A stretch of DNA of 64,000 nt from Fistularia commersonii (Eukaryota > Chordata > Actinopteri > Syngnathiformes > Fistulariidae), in assembly GCA_037954325.1 (NCBI GenBank), contig JBBMNZ010000026.1, positions 270,001 through 334,000 of the forward strand, read 5' to 3'. The notes under the pieces were generated by a model. The model searched no databases. It was not told the origin of the DNA and was given only the letters and a program-made list of their open reading frames with translations. Positions 1 through 9,186 of the stretch are shown one piece after another. Position numbers and translations under genes: made by a program. Position 1 is the first letter of the stretch; every line of letters begins with the position of its first letter.

Positions 1-259
1 AAGGAAGGGCGGGTCGTGCAACGCCGGCGGCAGGTTTGAGGAGCAAAACAGCTCCTCAAACCACTGCCCTTGTCATGTCATCATCTCAGGAGGAAAACAA
101 GCGTGTCGGCCCGCCGAGCCGCCAGGAGACCCGGCTTAAGTCCAGTCATAAGAGGGGCTCGGTCCTGCTCCAGACTAAGACATTCCCTGCATTCCTGTCC
201 AAATAATGCCCTGCTGGAGACGCCGCCGCCACCGCAGACATTTCTTTCTCTAATATTAC

Positions 260-262
<3 letters not shown>

Positions 263-318
<56 letters not shown>
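263..318. repeat. (GT)n microsatellite
   Basis: About 28 GT units. On the minus strand this is a CA tract that begins two bases after the donor site of the septin P-loop exon (exon end 321), so the intron starts inside the repeat. Length polymorphism here could affect donor strength. Confidence 0.97.
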
Positions 319-320
<2 letters not shown>

Positions 321-800
321 CTGCAGCACCGGGGATGTAGCGTTCAGGGTACAGGTCGGTGAGAAACAGGCTATTTATGAGCGTGGATTTGCCCAGACCA
401 GACTCGCCTGGAACACAGAGGCAGCAAATGAAGCTCTGCGGCCTGAGGACACCAGAGGAAGCAGAGAGGGTCCACCTGAAGGTCCATCACCCACCTACAA
501 CCATCAGGGTGAACTCGAACCCCTTTTTCACCGATTTTCGGTGCACTTGGTTCGGCAGGTTGGCGAAGCCCACGTACCCCGCCGCATCCGGGAACTGTGG
601 AGAGAGACGGGACGTTCAGGGCAGCCCGAAGCCGGGAGGAGGTTCCTGACGGCCGCTCGGAAACATCTCCTCTCAGAGGAAGGGCACGGCGAGAAGACGT
701 CTCTCTGCCCGCTGACATCAGCTTACAAGACTTCACTACTCCCTGCTGCAGTGGAGCACTGTTCACCAGCCAACTCCCATATCTCACTATCACTTTCCAA

Positions 801-842
<42 letters not shown>

Positions 843-1023
843 TACGCACGCACGCTTGTTCACCCAGGCCTATAAGAATGAGATTGATGATGATTGGTGT
901 CACTGAAATAATTCCAGCAGGCAATAAAGGCAAGCCATGAACCTCTCGGCGTACATTTATACAGGACATCCTGTTTGGACGCCTGTGAGTACAAGATTAC
1001 AGACTGGGCCTGGACCTCAGCGT

Positions 1024-1084
<61 letters not shown>

Positions 1085-1193
1085 ACTATCGTACCTTTGG
1101 AAGGGAAAGAAACCCAGTGGTGAATGGAAAGATGGAAAGATGGAAGGATGGAAGGATGACACTCACCTTCCCTTTCTCTGCAGACTGAGACAT
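321..1193 (-). CDS. septin2: Septin-2-type GTPase, 5' coding exons (partial)
   Basis: Septins are filament-forming GTPases of the cytoskeleton acting at the plasma membrane and cleavage furrow. Three coding exons read on the minus strand: 1167-1193 (start ATG 1193-1191; MSQSAEKGK, then GTGAGT donor), 495-594 and 321-407. They join in phase 0 and then phase 1. The product contains GYVGFANLPNQVHRKSVKKG, then FEFTLMVVG and the P-loop GESGLGKST followed by LINSLFLTDLYPER, which is the septin G1 region. FEFTLMVV and LYPER match the SEPT2 branch better than SEPT5 (FDFTLMVA, LYKDRK). The N-terminus is short, as in SEPT2. The rest of the GTPase domain and the coiled coil lie left of the window. The SEPT2 versus SEPT5 assignment rests on about 70 residues recalled from the families; the septin call itself is firm. 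Confidence 0.86.
804..840. repeat. (GT)n microsatellite
   Basis: Dinucleotide run in the septin intron between coding exons 1 and 2. Confidence 0.95.
1029..1077. repeat. (GT)n microsatellite
   Basis: Second GT run in the same 572-bp septin intron, ending about 90 bp from the ATG exon. Confidence 0.95.
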
Positions 1194-1684
1194 GGCTGCT
1201 GTTGCCTGGAGCTGCTGCACCTTCCACACAGGAGAGAACACACACATGAGATGTGGGATTTGAACCCACGACGGTGGAGAGCCAGATGAAGCAGTCATGG
1301 ACGCTGGCGTTCCTGAGGGCCCGCCGCCCTCTGACCTCCACGTGATCCCATCTGCACATCTTCAAGTTCACGGGGTCAGGTCTCCTCCTCTGCTCGGGGT
1401 TCGGACCGGCCGCTCCGCCGCACCCGGGCCCCTGTTCTCGGTGGTAACAGTAACATGGCCGCTGGAGGCGGGGCCTCTGGGTCCCGGCGCTCTGTCAACG
1501 GGCCGCCGCTCAACAATGGCTGTTTATTTGTCGGGTTCCTTAAACCTTTCCCAAACACAGAGGCTGCACCGGGAGGCCGGCTACACACACACACACACCG
1601 CCCGACCCACACGGCTACACACACACCGAAACCTGTCTCGCAGAAATGACCCACTGATGAATGAGTCTGCACGCACAAGTACGT

Positions 1685-1742
<58 letters not shown>
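1685..1742. repeat. (CA)n microsatellite
   Basis: About 29 CA units in septin intron 1. Confidence 0.96.
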
Positions 1743-1745
<3 letters not shown>

Positions 1746-2057
1746 TTCAGCTATGTGTGTGGACATGGACAGGGAAATAATAGATGGCGGTAATCAGCTG
1801 CCATTTATTGCTAATGATCACAAATACTAATCACAGGCCCATGCAAGTGAACCCCCCACCACACACACACGCACACACACACACACACACACAGTTATTT
1901 GTCTTTGTGTGTGAGCTCGTGTGAGTCCGGCAGCAGCTTCATTAAACCTTGGTGGTGGGATCAGAAGGACGGCTCGACGGGACGCAGAGGCTGGAGGCAC
2001 ATTTCAATAGTGCTGTTAATAAACGCCATTTAATCGGTTGGGCTGCTGAGCTCTGAA

Positions 2058-2074
2058 ACACACACACACACCCA

Positions 2075-2133
<59 letters not shown>
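2058..2133. repeat. (CA)n microsatellite, interrupted
   Basis: CA run broken by a CCCACACCCA interruption near 2071-2081. Confidence 0.96.
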
Positions 2134-2136
<3 letters not shown>

Positions 2137-3432
2137 TGGAAGATTAAATAGTTTGGGCCAAAAAGCAAAAGCCACCCTTGTAAAGGGAGTGTTTAGTGCA
2201 TGTGATTGTTCTGCAGTGTATTTCCTGGTCATGGAGGCCCGGCGGCAGCAGCAGCAGCCACGGCAACTCTGGCACGGCTGTTCACCTCCCTGACAGGCGG
2301 GTCAGGGGTCGCCGTGCACGCTCTGGTGGATTAAGGCCTTTTTGCTGCTGCTTGCAGCTTTGGAACAATCTCTTCACACCATGGAGACTTTGTGGAAACG
2401 GTGGTGTAAGAACATAAACGCTGCTTTCCTGGCAGAACATCACAGCAGCAGGAACCCCACGGACACCCGGGGGGACAGTAACACACACACACACACACAC
2501 ACATACACGGCGCAGGCCGGGAGGTGTACGGCCGTTCGTTTGAAGCCGTGGCCTCGGACCATCTCGAAAATGATCCTGAGAGGAACTTGGGCACAATGGG
2601 CGGAACCAGAGGAGCCTCCGACGGCGAGGAGACGCACAGGATGGAGCCGCCCCGCCACGTGACGGCGAAGCACGCCGCCGTCTCCGCCGTCAACCTCCGA
2701 GGAGGTGAGAGGCGTTTCAGCTCGGGGCGCAGCGTGATGGAGGGGCGCCGGAGGAGGAGCGCAGGGGAGCGACATGGCAGATCTTCCAAAACATGAGCTA
2801 CGTGAGGGTTACATCAGTTCATCATAATAATACATAAGTCCGCCGCATTAGTTGAGACGTCCGGCGAGAACATTCACAATGATTTCCTGGAAGAGGAGCG
2901 GGGGCCGGTGGCAGGGAGGCTGAGGGCCGGCTCTGCCCGGAGCCTTTGGGCCAGGCAGCGGGGGGGTGAACGCGCCGGATCGCGGCCTCGGAATGCGTCT
3001 CATTACGAGCAGATGTTGTCCTTCTGACGGCTCGCTGATCCGGCGGCGGGCTGTTTGTGAAGCAGGAGGCGTCTGCCAGCCCGAGATTACGGCGAGGCGC
3101 TCGGCGCTCTGCGCTCAGCCGGACAGGAAGCCAAATATGCGAGATCTGGGCCGCCATAAACACAAGCAAAGATGGATGATAACTCTTCAATGGTGGCCCT
3201 CTGCCACCTCTGGGACTGACACGGACGGAGAATACGCCATTGTTCCCCCCGCCTAGGAGCCGTCTGAGAAAGGGAGATTTACAGGCCGCCATTGTGGTTC
3301 ACGGGCCGAGGTCAACGACCCTTGCGCCCGGATCCGACGCGCACGACATCCGCGGGAGATCCTGATCTGAGCTTCGGCCCGGTGGGTCGGCGGGATTCTG
3401 GACATCCCGGCCGTCCACGGCGGCCACGGAGA

Positions 3433-3556
3433 TACCGTATTGTTCAGATTGTAAGCTGCGGTTTTTTCATAGTTTGGCCGGGGGTGCTCTGTTGCCCTGA
3501 TGTGTGTGTGTGTGTGTCTGTGTCTGCGTGTGTGTCTTGATTATATCAGCGATCGT

Positions 3557-3595
<39 letters not shown>

Positions 3596-4681
3596 CAACC
3601 AATTTAAATTCAGCAGGGGCGGGTCATGGCAGAAGTGAGTTGTGAAAAAAGATGCTACCTGCTACTTCTGTACCTGTGAAAATGGATCATTTCAACATTC
3701 GCGCTAACTTATAAAAACAACTGAGAAGGAGTGAACAAAAATGGCACCGAAAAGAAAATCATATTCCGCAAGTTACAAGCTGGAAGTAGTGAAATATGAA
3801 GCCGAAAATGGCGATCGAGCAGCAGAAGAAAGTTTGAAGTCAGTGAGAAACTTGTAAGGGACTGGCGAAAGGCGGAGGTTACTCTTACTGAAGTGAAGAA
3901 AACTAAAAAAGCTAATCACGGGCTAAAAGCTAGCTGGCCACGGCTAGAGAAACTAGTTCACCCTTGGGTGGTTAGGGTTACAATGTGAACAACGTGCTGC
4001 CGGGAGAGGCTTGTCAACGGTACAGTTGCATCTTCACACAAAGTAGTTGCCAAGGAGATGAATAGAAATGAGTTTGCGGGAGGACCTTCCTGGTGTTACC
4101 GCTTCATGCAAACCAATCGCCTCTCTATCAGAGCAAAGGACGCCGTCCTGTCAGGATCCAAAAAGGCTGGAATAATTGGAACTGCAAGTGACGATGACTC
4201 TGACGTAAGTGACGTACCAATAGATGAGGAAGCGGGGCATTGTCTACCTTCGGAGTTGGCGGGGTTGTTCAGGCGTGACACCGAAGAAGAAGAAGATTTC
4301 GTTGGATTTAGTGATGAAGAGTGACACAGATTGTTTGGCTGTAGCATGTGCTATATGCGATCGTTATTTGAATGACTCTTACCGTAATATGTTACGCTAA
4401 CAAAGCCAAGCAGGCACGTTCTCAGTTCGTTGTTCATGTGTCATATAGGCTATACTGGGCTATACTTATTCAGCCTGTTGTTCTCTATTCTATTTTTATT
4501 TTGAATTGCCTTTCAAGGTGAAATGTCTATTCTTGGTGTTGGATTTTATCAAATAAATTTCCCCATGAAATGCAACTTATACCCCAGTGTGACTTATATA
4601 TGTTTTTTTCGTTCTTTATTATGCATTTTTGTCTGGTGAGACTTGTTCTCCGGAGCGACGTATGATCTGAAAAATACGGTA
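3433..4681 (+). mobile_element. pogo/Tigger-like DNA transposon, internally deleted
   Basis: The ends form terminal inverted repeats. The left end starts TACCGTATTGTTCAGAT and the right end, reverse complemented, starts TACCGTATTTTTCAGAT, with continuing similarity (TA-G--GC). The terminal TA fits the TA target duplication of the Tc1/mariner-pogo superfamily. Between them lies a remnant transposase gene (3741-4324) with its DDE catalytic domain missing. Two microsatellites (about 3502-3537 and 3560-3592) have grown inside the left part. The element is about 1.25 kb and sits in septin intron 1. It is non-autonomous: no complete transposase can be read. Confidence 0.8.
3741..4324 (+). pseudogene. 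Tigger/CENP-B-like transposase remnant
   Basis: The frame opens MAPKRKSYSASYKLEVVKYE, an N-terminal HTH of pogo/CENP-B-type transposases. It then shifts frame near 3830, continues as VRDWRKAEV, and later shows the second HTH segment FAGGPSWCYRFM with LSIRAK. Immediately afterwards the frame moves to the transposase C-terminus (KAGIIG, an acidic stretch, then DTEEEEDFVGFSDEE and a stop at 4322-4324). The whole DDE domain between the second HTH and the C-terminal tail is absent, with a junction around 4130-4165. The copy is therefore frameshifted and catalytically dead. Confidence 0.78.
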
Positions 4682-4721
4682 CATGTTGGCAGTCGCCCGC
4701 CGCCATCTCACCGGCCCATTA

Positions 4722-4847
4722 CAGTTCAAGGGGATTTCATTGCAATTCAAAGGGATTCAATCACAATTCAAGGGGATTTAATTACAATTCAAAGGGATTT
4801 GATTGGAAGTGAAGGGGATTTCATGCTAACTGAAGCTGATTTCATAT
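4722..4847. repeat. 21-bp tandem repeat, about 6 copies
   Basis: Units of the type ACAATTCAAAGGGATTTGAT repeat with period 21, read in one frame as degenerate IQRDLIT heptads. It lies 40 bp beyond the right end of the Tigger-like element. The open frame across it (4643-4957) looks like a by-product of a period divisible by three, not a gene. Confidence 0.8.
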
Positions 4848-5360
4848 CAGCAGCTTATTTCAGTTGCTTTCCTAATATTTTGCTCCTGTTTCAGACTCTT
4901 GTGAAAAAAAAACATCTGCAGGACAGTCAGACTTCTGCAGGTTATCATATATGCTAACTAATTTCGAATGTTATTTCTTGGATTACTTTCAGGTATTGAG
5001 TCCCAGTGAGCTTTAGAAGATTGGTTTATTGTTTAAGTGAGTGAATGAAAAACCTCAGGATTCTTCAAACACTGAGGGTTCAGAGCCTTGAGGCGCCGGA
5101 TCGGACCCGGAACCCGGCAGAGGGACAGGGGGCCTCCGGCCTCCAGCCGGGGGGTCCGGGGGTCCCCCGCACCTTCACACCCCCGCAACCGGCCCGGGGG
5201 ACCTATTTCACCGTGAAGTCCTCCAGGACAGCCGCGCACCGCGGCCGGCCCGGAGAGTCCAGCCAAAGTTACACGTCAAACTTGGGCCGTTCAACAGTTG
5301 TCCGGCCCGGGAGGCGCCGCGGAAGGACGGGGCCGCTCCGGGCCGCTCCGCTCCGGGCAA

Positions 5361-5390
5361 GGTCGGGTCGGGTCGGGTCGGGTCGGGGGT
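5361..5390. repeat. (GGTCG)n pentanucleotide
   Basis: Five to six GGTCG units ending in a GGGGG run, just downstream of the septin exon-1 donor on the septin strand. Regular G triplets make a G-quadruplex possible. Confidence 0.85.
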
Positions 5391-5457
5391 CCCCGCCTCC
5401 GACCCGGCAGGAAGGTGTGAGAGCAAAGCGCGGACGCCGCGGCGGGCCGGGCCTTAC

Positions 5458-5660
5458 CTGAGCGGGACCTGGAGGTCGAGTTGAGGAGCGGGATCTTCGG
5501 ACTTCTCTCCGCCGCCCGGCCCAGGAAGGGAAACCCGGAAACGCTTCCCGCGGGTCCGCCCTGCTCCCGCGGAACGGCCGCGGACGGGCGCCACTGGGCC
5601 GCCATTACGGCTCGGGACCCACGGCCGACAGCGTAAACGCGCCGCCTCCCGGATCCAACA
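5458..5660 (-). other. septin2: Probable septin non-coding first exon
   Basis: On the minus strand a good donor (CTCAG then GTAAGG) ends an exon at 5458 inside the CpG island. An ATG (5604-5606 on plus) opens a frame through this exon, but it would leave in phase 1 while the ATG exon at 1193 carries its own start. I therefore read this as 5'UTR. The 5' limit is a guess. Confidence 0.5.
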
Positions 5661-5993
5661 TGGCGGATCCAGCGCCGCGGTTTCTCGCAGCGACGCTCTC
5701 CCACGAACACAAACTTCGAGCACTTTCGAAAGAGTCGAAGTGCTTTTAGGAATGTGCGCGGGAGGCGGACACACGGCGGCGGCTCCGGAAACAGAGCCCG
5801 CCGGCCTCGGTCGGACCCCCGGGCGGCGGAGGAGCCCGGAGGAACCGGAGGAGCCCAGAGGGGACCCGAGGAACCCGGAGGGGCCGGGGAACCGCCATCG
5901 CCGCGGGCGGCTCGTGGGAGGGGGCTTTGGACCGCGAACACGCGCGCGGCTCTTTCAAACACGTCAAATAACGCAGGCGGCAAAGACACAACC

Positions 5994-6030
5994 GGGGGGG
6001 GGGGGGGGGGGGGGGGGTGCCCGTTGTGTC

Positions 6031-6079
<49 letters not shown>
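5994..6079. repeat. Poly-G run followed by (GT)n
   Basis: A run of about 24 G (around 5994-6017) is followed by a short unique spacer and a (GT)n tract (6029-6079), roughly 460-550 bp upstream of the claudin-5 ATG. Confidence 0.93.
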
Positions 6080-6080
<1 letters not shown>

Positions 6081-6184
6081 GCCCGGTGCCGCCCGAAGAA
6101 CCTCCCCTGATGCACTCGCGCAGCCCCGACGGATGGGAGCCCACCGTGGAGACGCGCAAAGCCGCGCAACTTCCCCGCCTCCTG

Positions 6185-6219
6185 ATTGGTCGGCTTAGGA
6201 TGCGGCGGCCTGTGATTGG
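6185..6219 (+). promoter_or_regulatory. cldn5: Paired inverted CCAAT boxes, claudin-5 promoter
   Basis: ATTGG occurs at 6185-6189 and 6215-6219, exactly 30 bp apart, in contexts GATTGGTCGG and GATTGGCGG typical of NF-Y sites. They sit about 330-360 bp before the claudin ATG. The strand is inferred from the nearest gene. Confidence 0.55.
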
Positions 6220-6419
6220 CGGAAAGTTCGGTCTCGGCCCCGGCGCCCCCCTCCCGGCCCGCAGACAGCCTCCGCGCCGCCGCGGGTCCAGTCGAGTCCC
6301 CGCCGCCGAACGGATCCGTCCAGGGAGCCGCGGCTGACGGCCCGCGGAACGACCTCCGCTCTTCCAGCGCTCCTCCAGAGAGCTCCCGGAGCTTCTCCGC
6401 AACTTTTCCGGTTGTCCGG

Positions 6420-6508
6420 CTCCATCGGCGCTCCATCGGCGCTCTAGCGGCGCTCCAGCGGCTCTCCTCCGGCGCTCCTCCGGCGCTCCTCCGGCGCTCC
6501 TCCCGCGG
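6420..6508. repeat. 12-bp tandem repeat in claudin-5 leader
   Basis: Degenerate CGCTCCTCCGG / CGCTCCATCGG units repeat every 11-12 bp immediately upstream of the claudin-5 start, probably within the 5'UTR. Confidence 0.7.
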
Positions 6509-6541
6509 TCGAGGACTTCCACCCCCAGCCGAGGCGGAGCG

Positions 6542-7189
6542 ATGGTGTCTGCCGGGCTGGAGATCCTGGGCCTGGCGCTGTGCGTGGTGGGCTCCCTGCT
6601 GGTGATGGTGGCGTGCGGGCTGCCCATGTGGAAGGTGACGGCGTTCATCGAGGCCAACATCGTGGTGGCGCAGACCATCTGGGACGGGCTGTGGATGTCG
6701 TGCGTGGTGCAGAGCACGGGCCAGATGCAGTGCAAGGTGCACGACTCGGTGCTGGCGCTGAGCCACGACCTGCAGGCGGCCCGGGCCTTCTCGGTCATCT
6801 CGTCGGTGCTGGGCGTGCTGGGGCTGATGGTGGTGATCGCCGGCGCGCAGTGCACCAACTGCATCCGCGCGGAGTACGTCAAGGCGCGGGTGGTGAACGC
6901 CGGCGGCGTCATCTACATCGTGAGCGGGCTCTTCGTGCTGGTGCCGCTGTGCTGGATGGCCAACAGCATCATCTCGGACTTCTACAACCCGCAGGTGCCG
7001 TCGTCCAAGAAGCGGGAGATCGGCGCGGCGCTCTACATCGGCTGGGCGGCCACGGCGCTGCTGCTCATCGGCGGCGCGCTCCTGTGCTGCTCGTGCCCGC
7101 CCGCCGGCGCCTCCGGCTACTCCGTCAAGTACGCGCAGACCAAACGCGCCGCGCACAACGGGGACTACGACAAGAGGAACTACGTGTAG
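6542..7189 (+). CDS. cldn5: Claudin-5, single-exon tight-junction protein
   Basis: Claudin-5 is the endothelial tight-junction strand protein that limits small-solute leakage at vessels, including the blood-brain barrier. The 215-aa frame has the family plan: four hydrophobic segments (about 8-28, 78-100, 117-140, 160-182) and a first extracellular loop with the signature W...GLW followed by C and C (WDGLWMSCVVQSTGQMQC). A short second loop follows, then a cytoplasmic tail ending GDYDKRNYV. That tail and the YV PDZ-binding end match claudin-5. The human protein is 218 aa and also intronless. The ATG follows a GGAGCG leader with no upstream in-frame alternative. The neighbour CDC45 is also its neighbour in mammals. 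Teleosts can have a and b copies; I cannot tell which this is. Confidence 0.93.
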   Translation: MVSAGLEILGLALCVVGSLLVMVACGLPMWKVTAFIEANIVVAQTIWDGLWMSCVVQSTGQMQCKVHDSVLALSHDLQAARAFSVISSVLGVLGLMVVIAGAQCTNCIRAEYVKARVVNAGGVIYIVSGLFVLVPLCWMANSIISDFYNPQVPSSKKREIGAALYIGWAATALLLIGGALLCCSCPPAGASGYSVKYAQTKRAAHNGDYDKRNYV

Positions 7190-7463
7190 CCCGGGGGAAG
7201 CCGACGCGCTGTCTCCTGGCTGGAACGTCGGTTTTGGATTCGAGGACCCCCTGTCCTGCCCTGCCCTGCCCCCCCTGCCCTCCTCCTCCTCCTCCTCCTC
7301 CTCCTCCTCCTCGCCCCCCCAGCGGACCCCCCTGCAGGTACCCCGACCCCCGAACCGAACCTCCTCACACCACCCGCTCTCCTGCGCTCCCAGGAGGAAC
7401 CCGCGCCGCAGCTTTGCCCCACCTTTGCCCCGACGCTGCCGCCACACCGACCGACAGCGTCCG

Positions 7464-7502
7464 CGGCGCTGGACCTGGACCTGGACCTGGACCTGGAGCC
7501 GG
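7464..7502. repeat. Hexanucleotide (GGACCT)n in claudin-5 3'UTR
   Basis: Five CTGGAC units followed by GGAGCCGGGCC in the presumed 3'UTR. A TCC/CTC trinucleotide run precedes it at about 7275-7312. Confidence 0.85.
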
Positions 7503-7741
7503 GCCCGGGCCTGCAGGTTCTTCAGAACCAACAAATGACTTTCACTGGACACAAACAGAAGCTCCCCGCAGAACACGTCCACGTGGTCCTGCGGGGACCG
7601 GGATCCACATGTCACCTGCCCGGTATCTGCGCGCTCGTCACCGCAGGAAGTCGGACGTCTCCTCCTGGCCTTCCGGGAATTGTTGTTCTGCTGCGCTGCC
7701 TCATGTAACCGCTGTCTCCATGTAAACCTGCTGCACTCTGC

Positions 7742-7747
7742 ATTAAA
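7742..7747 (+). other. cldn5: Poly(A) signal ATTAAA, claudin-5
   Basis: ATTAAA lies 553 bp after the claudin stop and is the only canonical-type signal in the following kilobase. The 3'UTR would be about 570 bp. Confidence 0.6.
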
Positions 7748-7830
7748 CTCCATACTCTTGACCGCCGCCAGCTCCGTGTCTTCTTCAGGCGGGACAACCC
7801 GAGGCCGAGGAGAACCCCTCCAGTTCCCCT

Positions 7831-7950
7831 GAGGGTTCTCCTCCAGAGGGTTCTCCCCCAGAGGGTTCTCCTCCAGAGGGTTCACCTCCCGAGGGTTCTC
7901 CTCCAGAGGGTTCTCCCCTAGAGGGTTCTCCTCCAGAGGGTTCTCCTCGG
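7831..7950. repeat. 15-bp minisatellite, 8 copies
   Basis: Exact register of 15 bp: GAGGGTTCTCCTCCA with small changes (CCCCCA, CCTCCC, CCCCTA). Because 15 is divisible by three, both strands stay open through it, which lengthens spurious frames antisense to claudin-5. Confidence 0.95.
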
Positions 7951-8256
7951 CCGAGCGGTTCCCACAAACCCCCACGGCGAGGGCAAGTGTTTTGGAGAGC
8001 CATAGAAATCCAGATGACAATGCCCATTCAGCTGGAGTGGGGCTCTGCAGTCCAGCTCACAATGCTCCACTGCCGACCCCCCCACCTCCACCCTTCCCCC
8101 ACCCTCAGTCAGTCAAAGGCCCCAAATTGGAGGCGAGGAGAAGCTGGAATCTTCTCCCCCTCTGTGGTCATTGCTGAGACGGAGGGTTCCTCACAAAGGA
8201 TCTGCCCCCCCCCCCGGGCTGAGGCCCTGCAGTGGCAGCTGGAGGACTTGAACCTG

Positions 8257-8291
8257 CAGCAGCAGCAGCAGCAGCAGCAGCAGCACCTCCA

Positions 8292-8321
<30 letters not shown>
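8257..8321. repeat. (CAG)n / (CTG)n inverted trinucleotide repeat
   Basis: About nine CAG units (8257-8285) face about nine CTG units (8294-8321) across an 8-base spacer, making a near-perfect hairpin with an arm of about 27 bp. Confidence 0.95.
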
Positions 8322-8324
<3 letters not shown>

Positions 8325-8781
8325 ACCTTCTGCTGGATTCCAAAGCTCAGCCACACTTGTTTTGCCGCTGGCTTAAGAATCTTAGTGGGTCACATGCTCC
8401 CTGGCTGAGGGCCGAGGGGGACCTGAGGTTCTCCCGTACCTGCTGGTTCCTCCACTCCCAGCCTGAGCGGTGAGACGGTTACCGCCATCTGGGTTCCCTC
8501 TCACGTCCTGGCCTCCTCTTGAGAAGGACCTGCCGGGTCGTCATGGCGACGGACCGCCCGGGCCTCCACCCGAGGCCCGGACGGGCTTCGGGTGGAGGCG
8601 CCCGTTGTTGAGGACCACTAAACGTTTGTTTAGCAAACGGCGTGGAGGCCTCGGGGTCCACGGGCTTCACCTCCGGCCAGTCTTGGCCCCTCGGAGCGCC
8701 GCTGCGAGGACCTGATCTGACCCGACGTCCGGCTGGGGGGCCAGAACAAGAACAGCTGAAGTTTGTGTCAGATTGCAGGAA

Positions 8782-8821
8782 GGTGGGACACACAGCAGCT
8801 CTGAGAAGGCATCTGCACAAA

Positions 8822-8863
<42 letters not shown>

Positions 8864-9023
8864 GTCCACAGCACTTAGCCCTCAGATGTGTTTTTGTCAC
8901 ATTGTTAGTCAGACTGCCTGGGAAGCTGGTGGGACACACAGCAGCTCTGAGAAGGTCTCTGCACAAAGACACACAAACAGATGCACCCCCAACACTTTAC
9001 ACACACACATCCACGCACACAGA

Positions 9024-9056
<33 letters not shown>

Positions 9057-9117
9057 ATACACACACGAGCGTCCACAGGACTCGGAGCACAGACATGTTT
9101 TTGTCACATTGTTAGTT
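8782..9117. repeat. Tandem segmental duplication, units of about 146-190 bp
   Basis: GGTGGGACACACAGCAGCTC followed by TGAGAAGG starts at 8782 and again at 8928. TTTTTGTCACATTGTTAGT closes both units (about 8891-8909 and 9097-9115). The units differ mainly in the length of their internal CA tracts. Confidence 0.88.
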
Positions 9118-9150
9118 CCACTCCTCTGGGCTCTGCAGAGGCTGACGGGG

Positions 9151-9186
<36 letters not shown>

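Larger units (their letters stand above)
1194..3432. other. Septin intron 1, proximal part: no gene seen
   Basis: No convincing coding exon. It holds microsatellites (CA runs at 1685-1742, 1861-1892, 2058-2133 and 2484-2506) and GC-rich unique sequence around 1330-1540 and 2540-3300. A TGCAG acceptor for the ATG exon lies near 1217-1222 on the minus strand. I see no domain-bearing reading frame on either strand. Confidence 0.55.
5290..6541. promoter_or_regulatory. CpG island shared by septin and claudin-5
   Basis: About 1.2 kb of very GC- and CpG-rich DNA lies between the septin non-coding exon (minus) and the claudin-5 start codon (plus). It includes YY1-like ATGGCGG/ATGGCGGCC motifs at about 5596-5610 and 5658-5668, two ATTGG (inverted CCAAT) boxes, a G homopolymer and a GT tract. 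No TATA box stands out. The layout fits a divergent promoter. Confidence 0.7.

Noticed and set aside
70..906. Open frame reading through two GT repeats on plus
   Set aside because: Antisense to the septin exons; long Cys-Val runs come from the microsatellites.
5458..5606. Possible septin start (MAAQWRPS...) in the CpG-island exon
   Set aside because: It ends in phase 1, while the downstream ATG exon carries its own start and joins the conserved exons in phase 0. Better read as 5'UTR.
5291..8020. 909-codon open frame on the minus strand across claudin-5 and its promoter
   Set aside because: It is antisense to claudin-5, runs through a CA tract, a trinucleotide tract and the 15-bp minisatellite, and shows no domain. 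High GC suppresses stop codons here.
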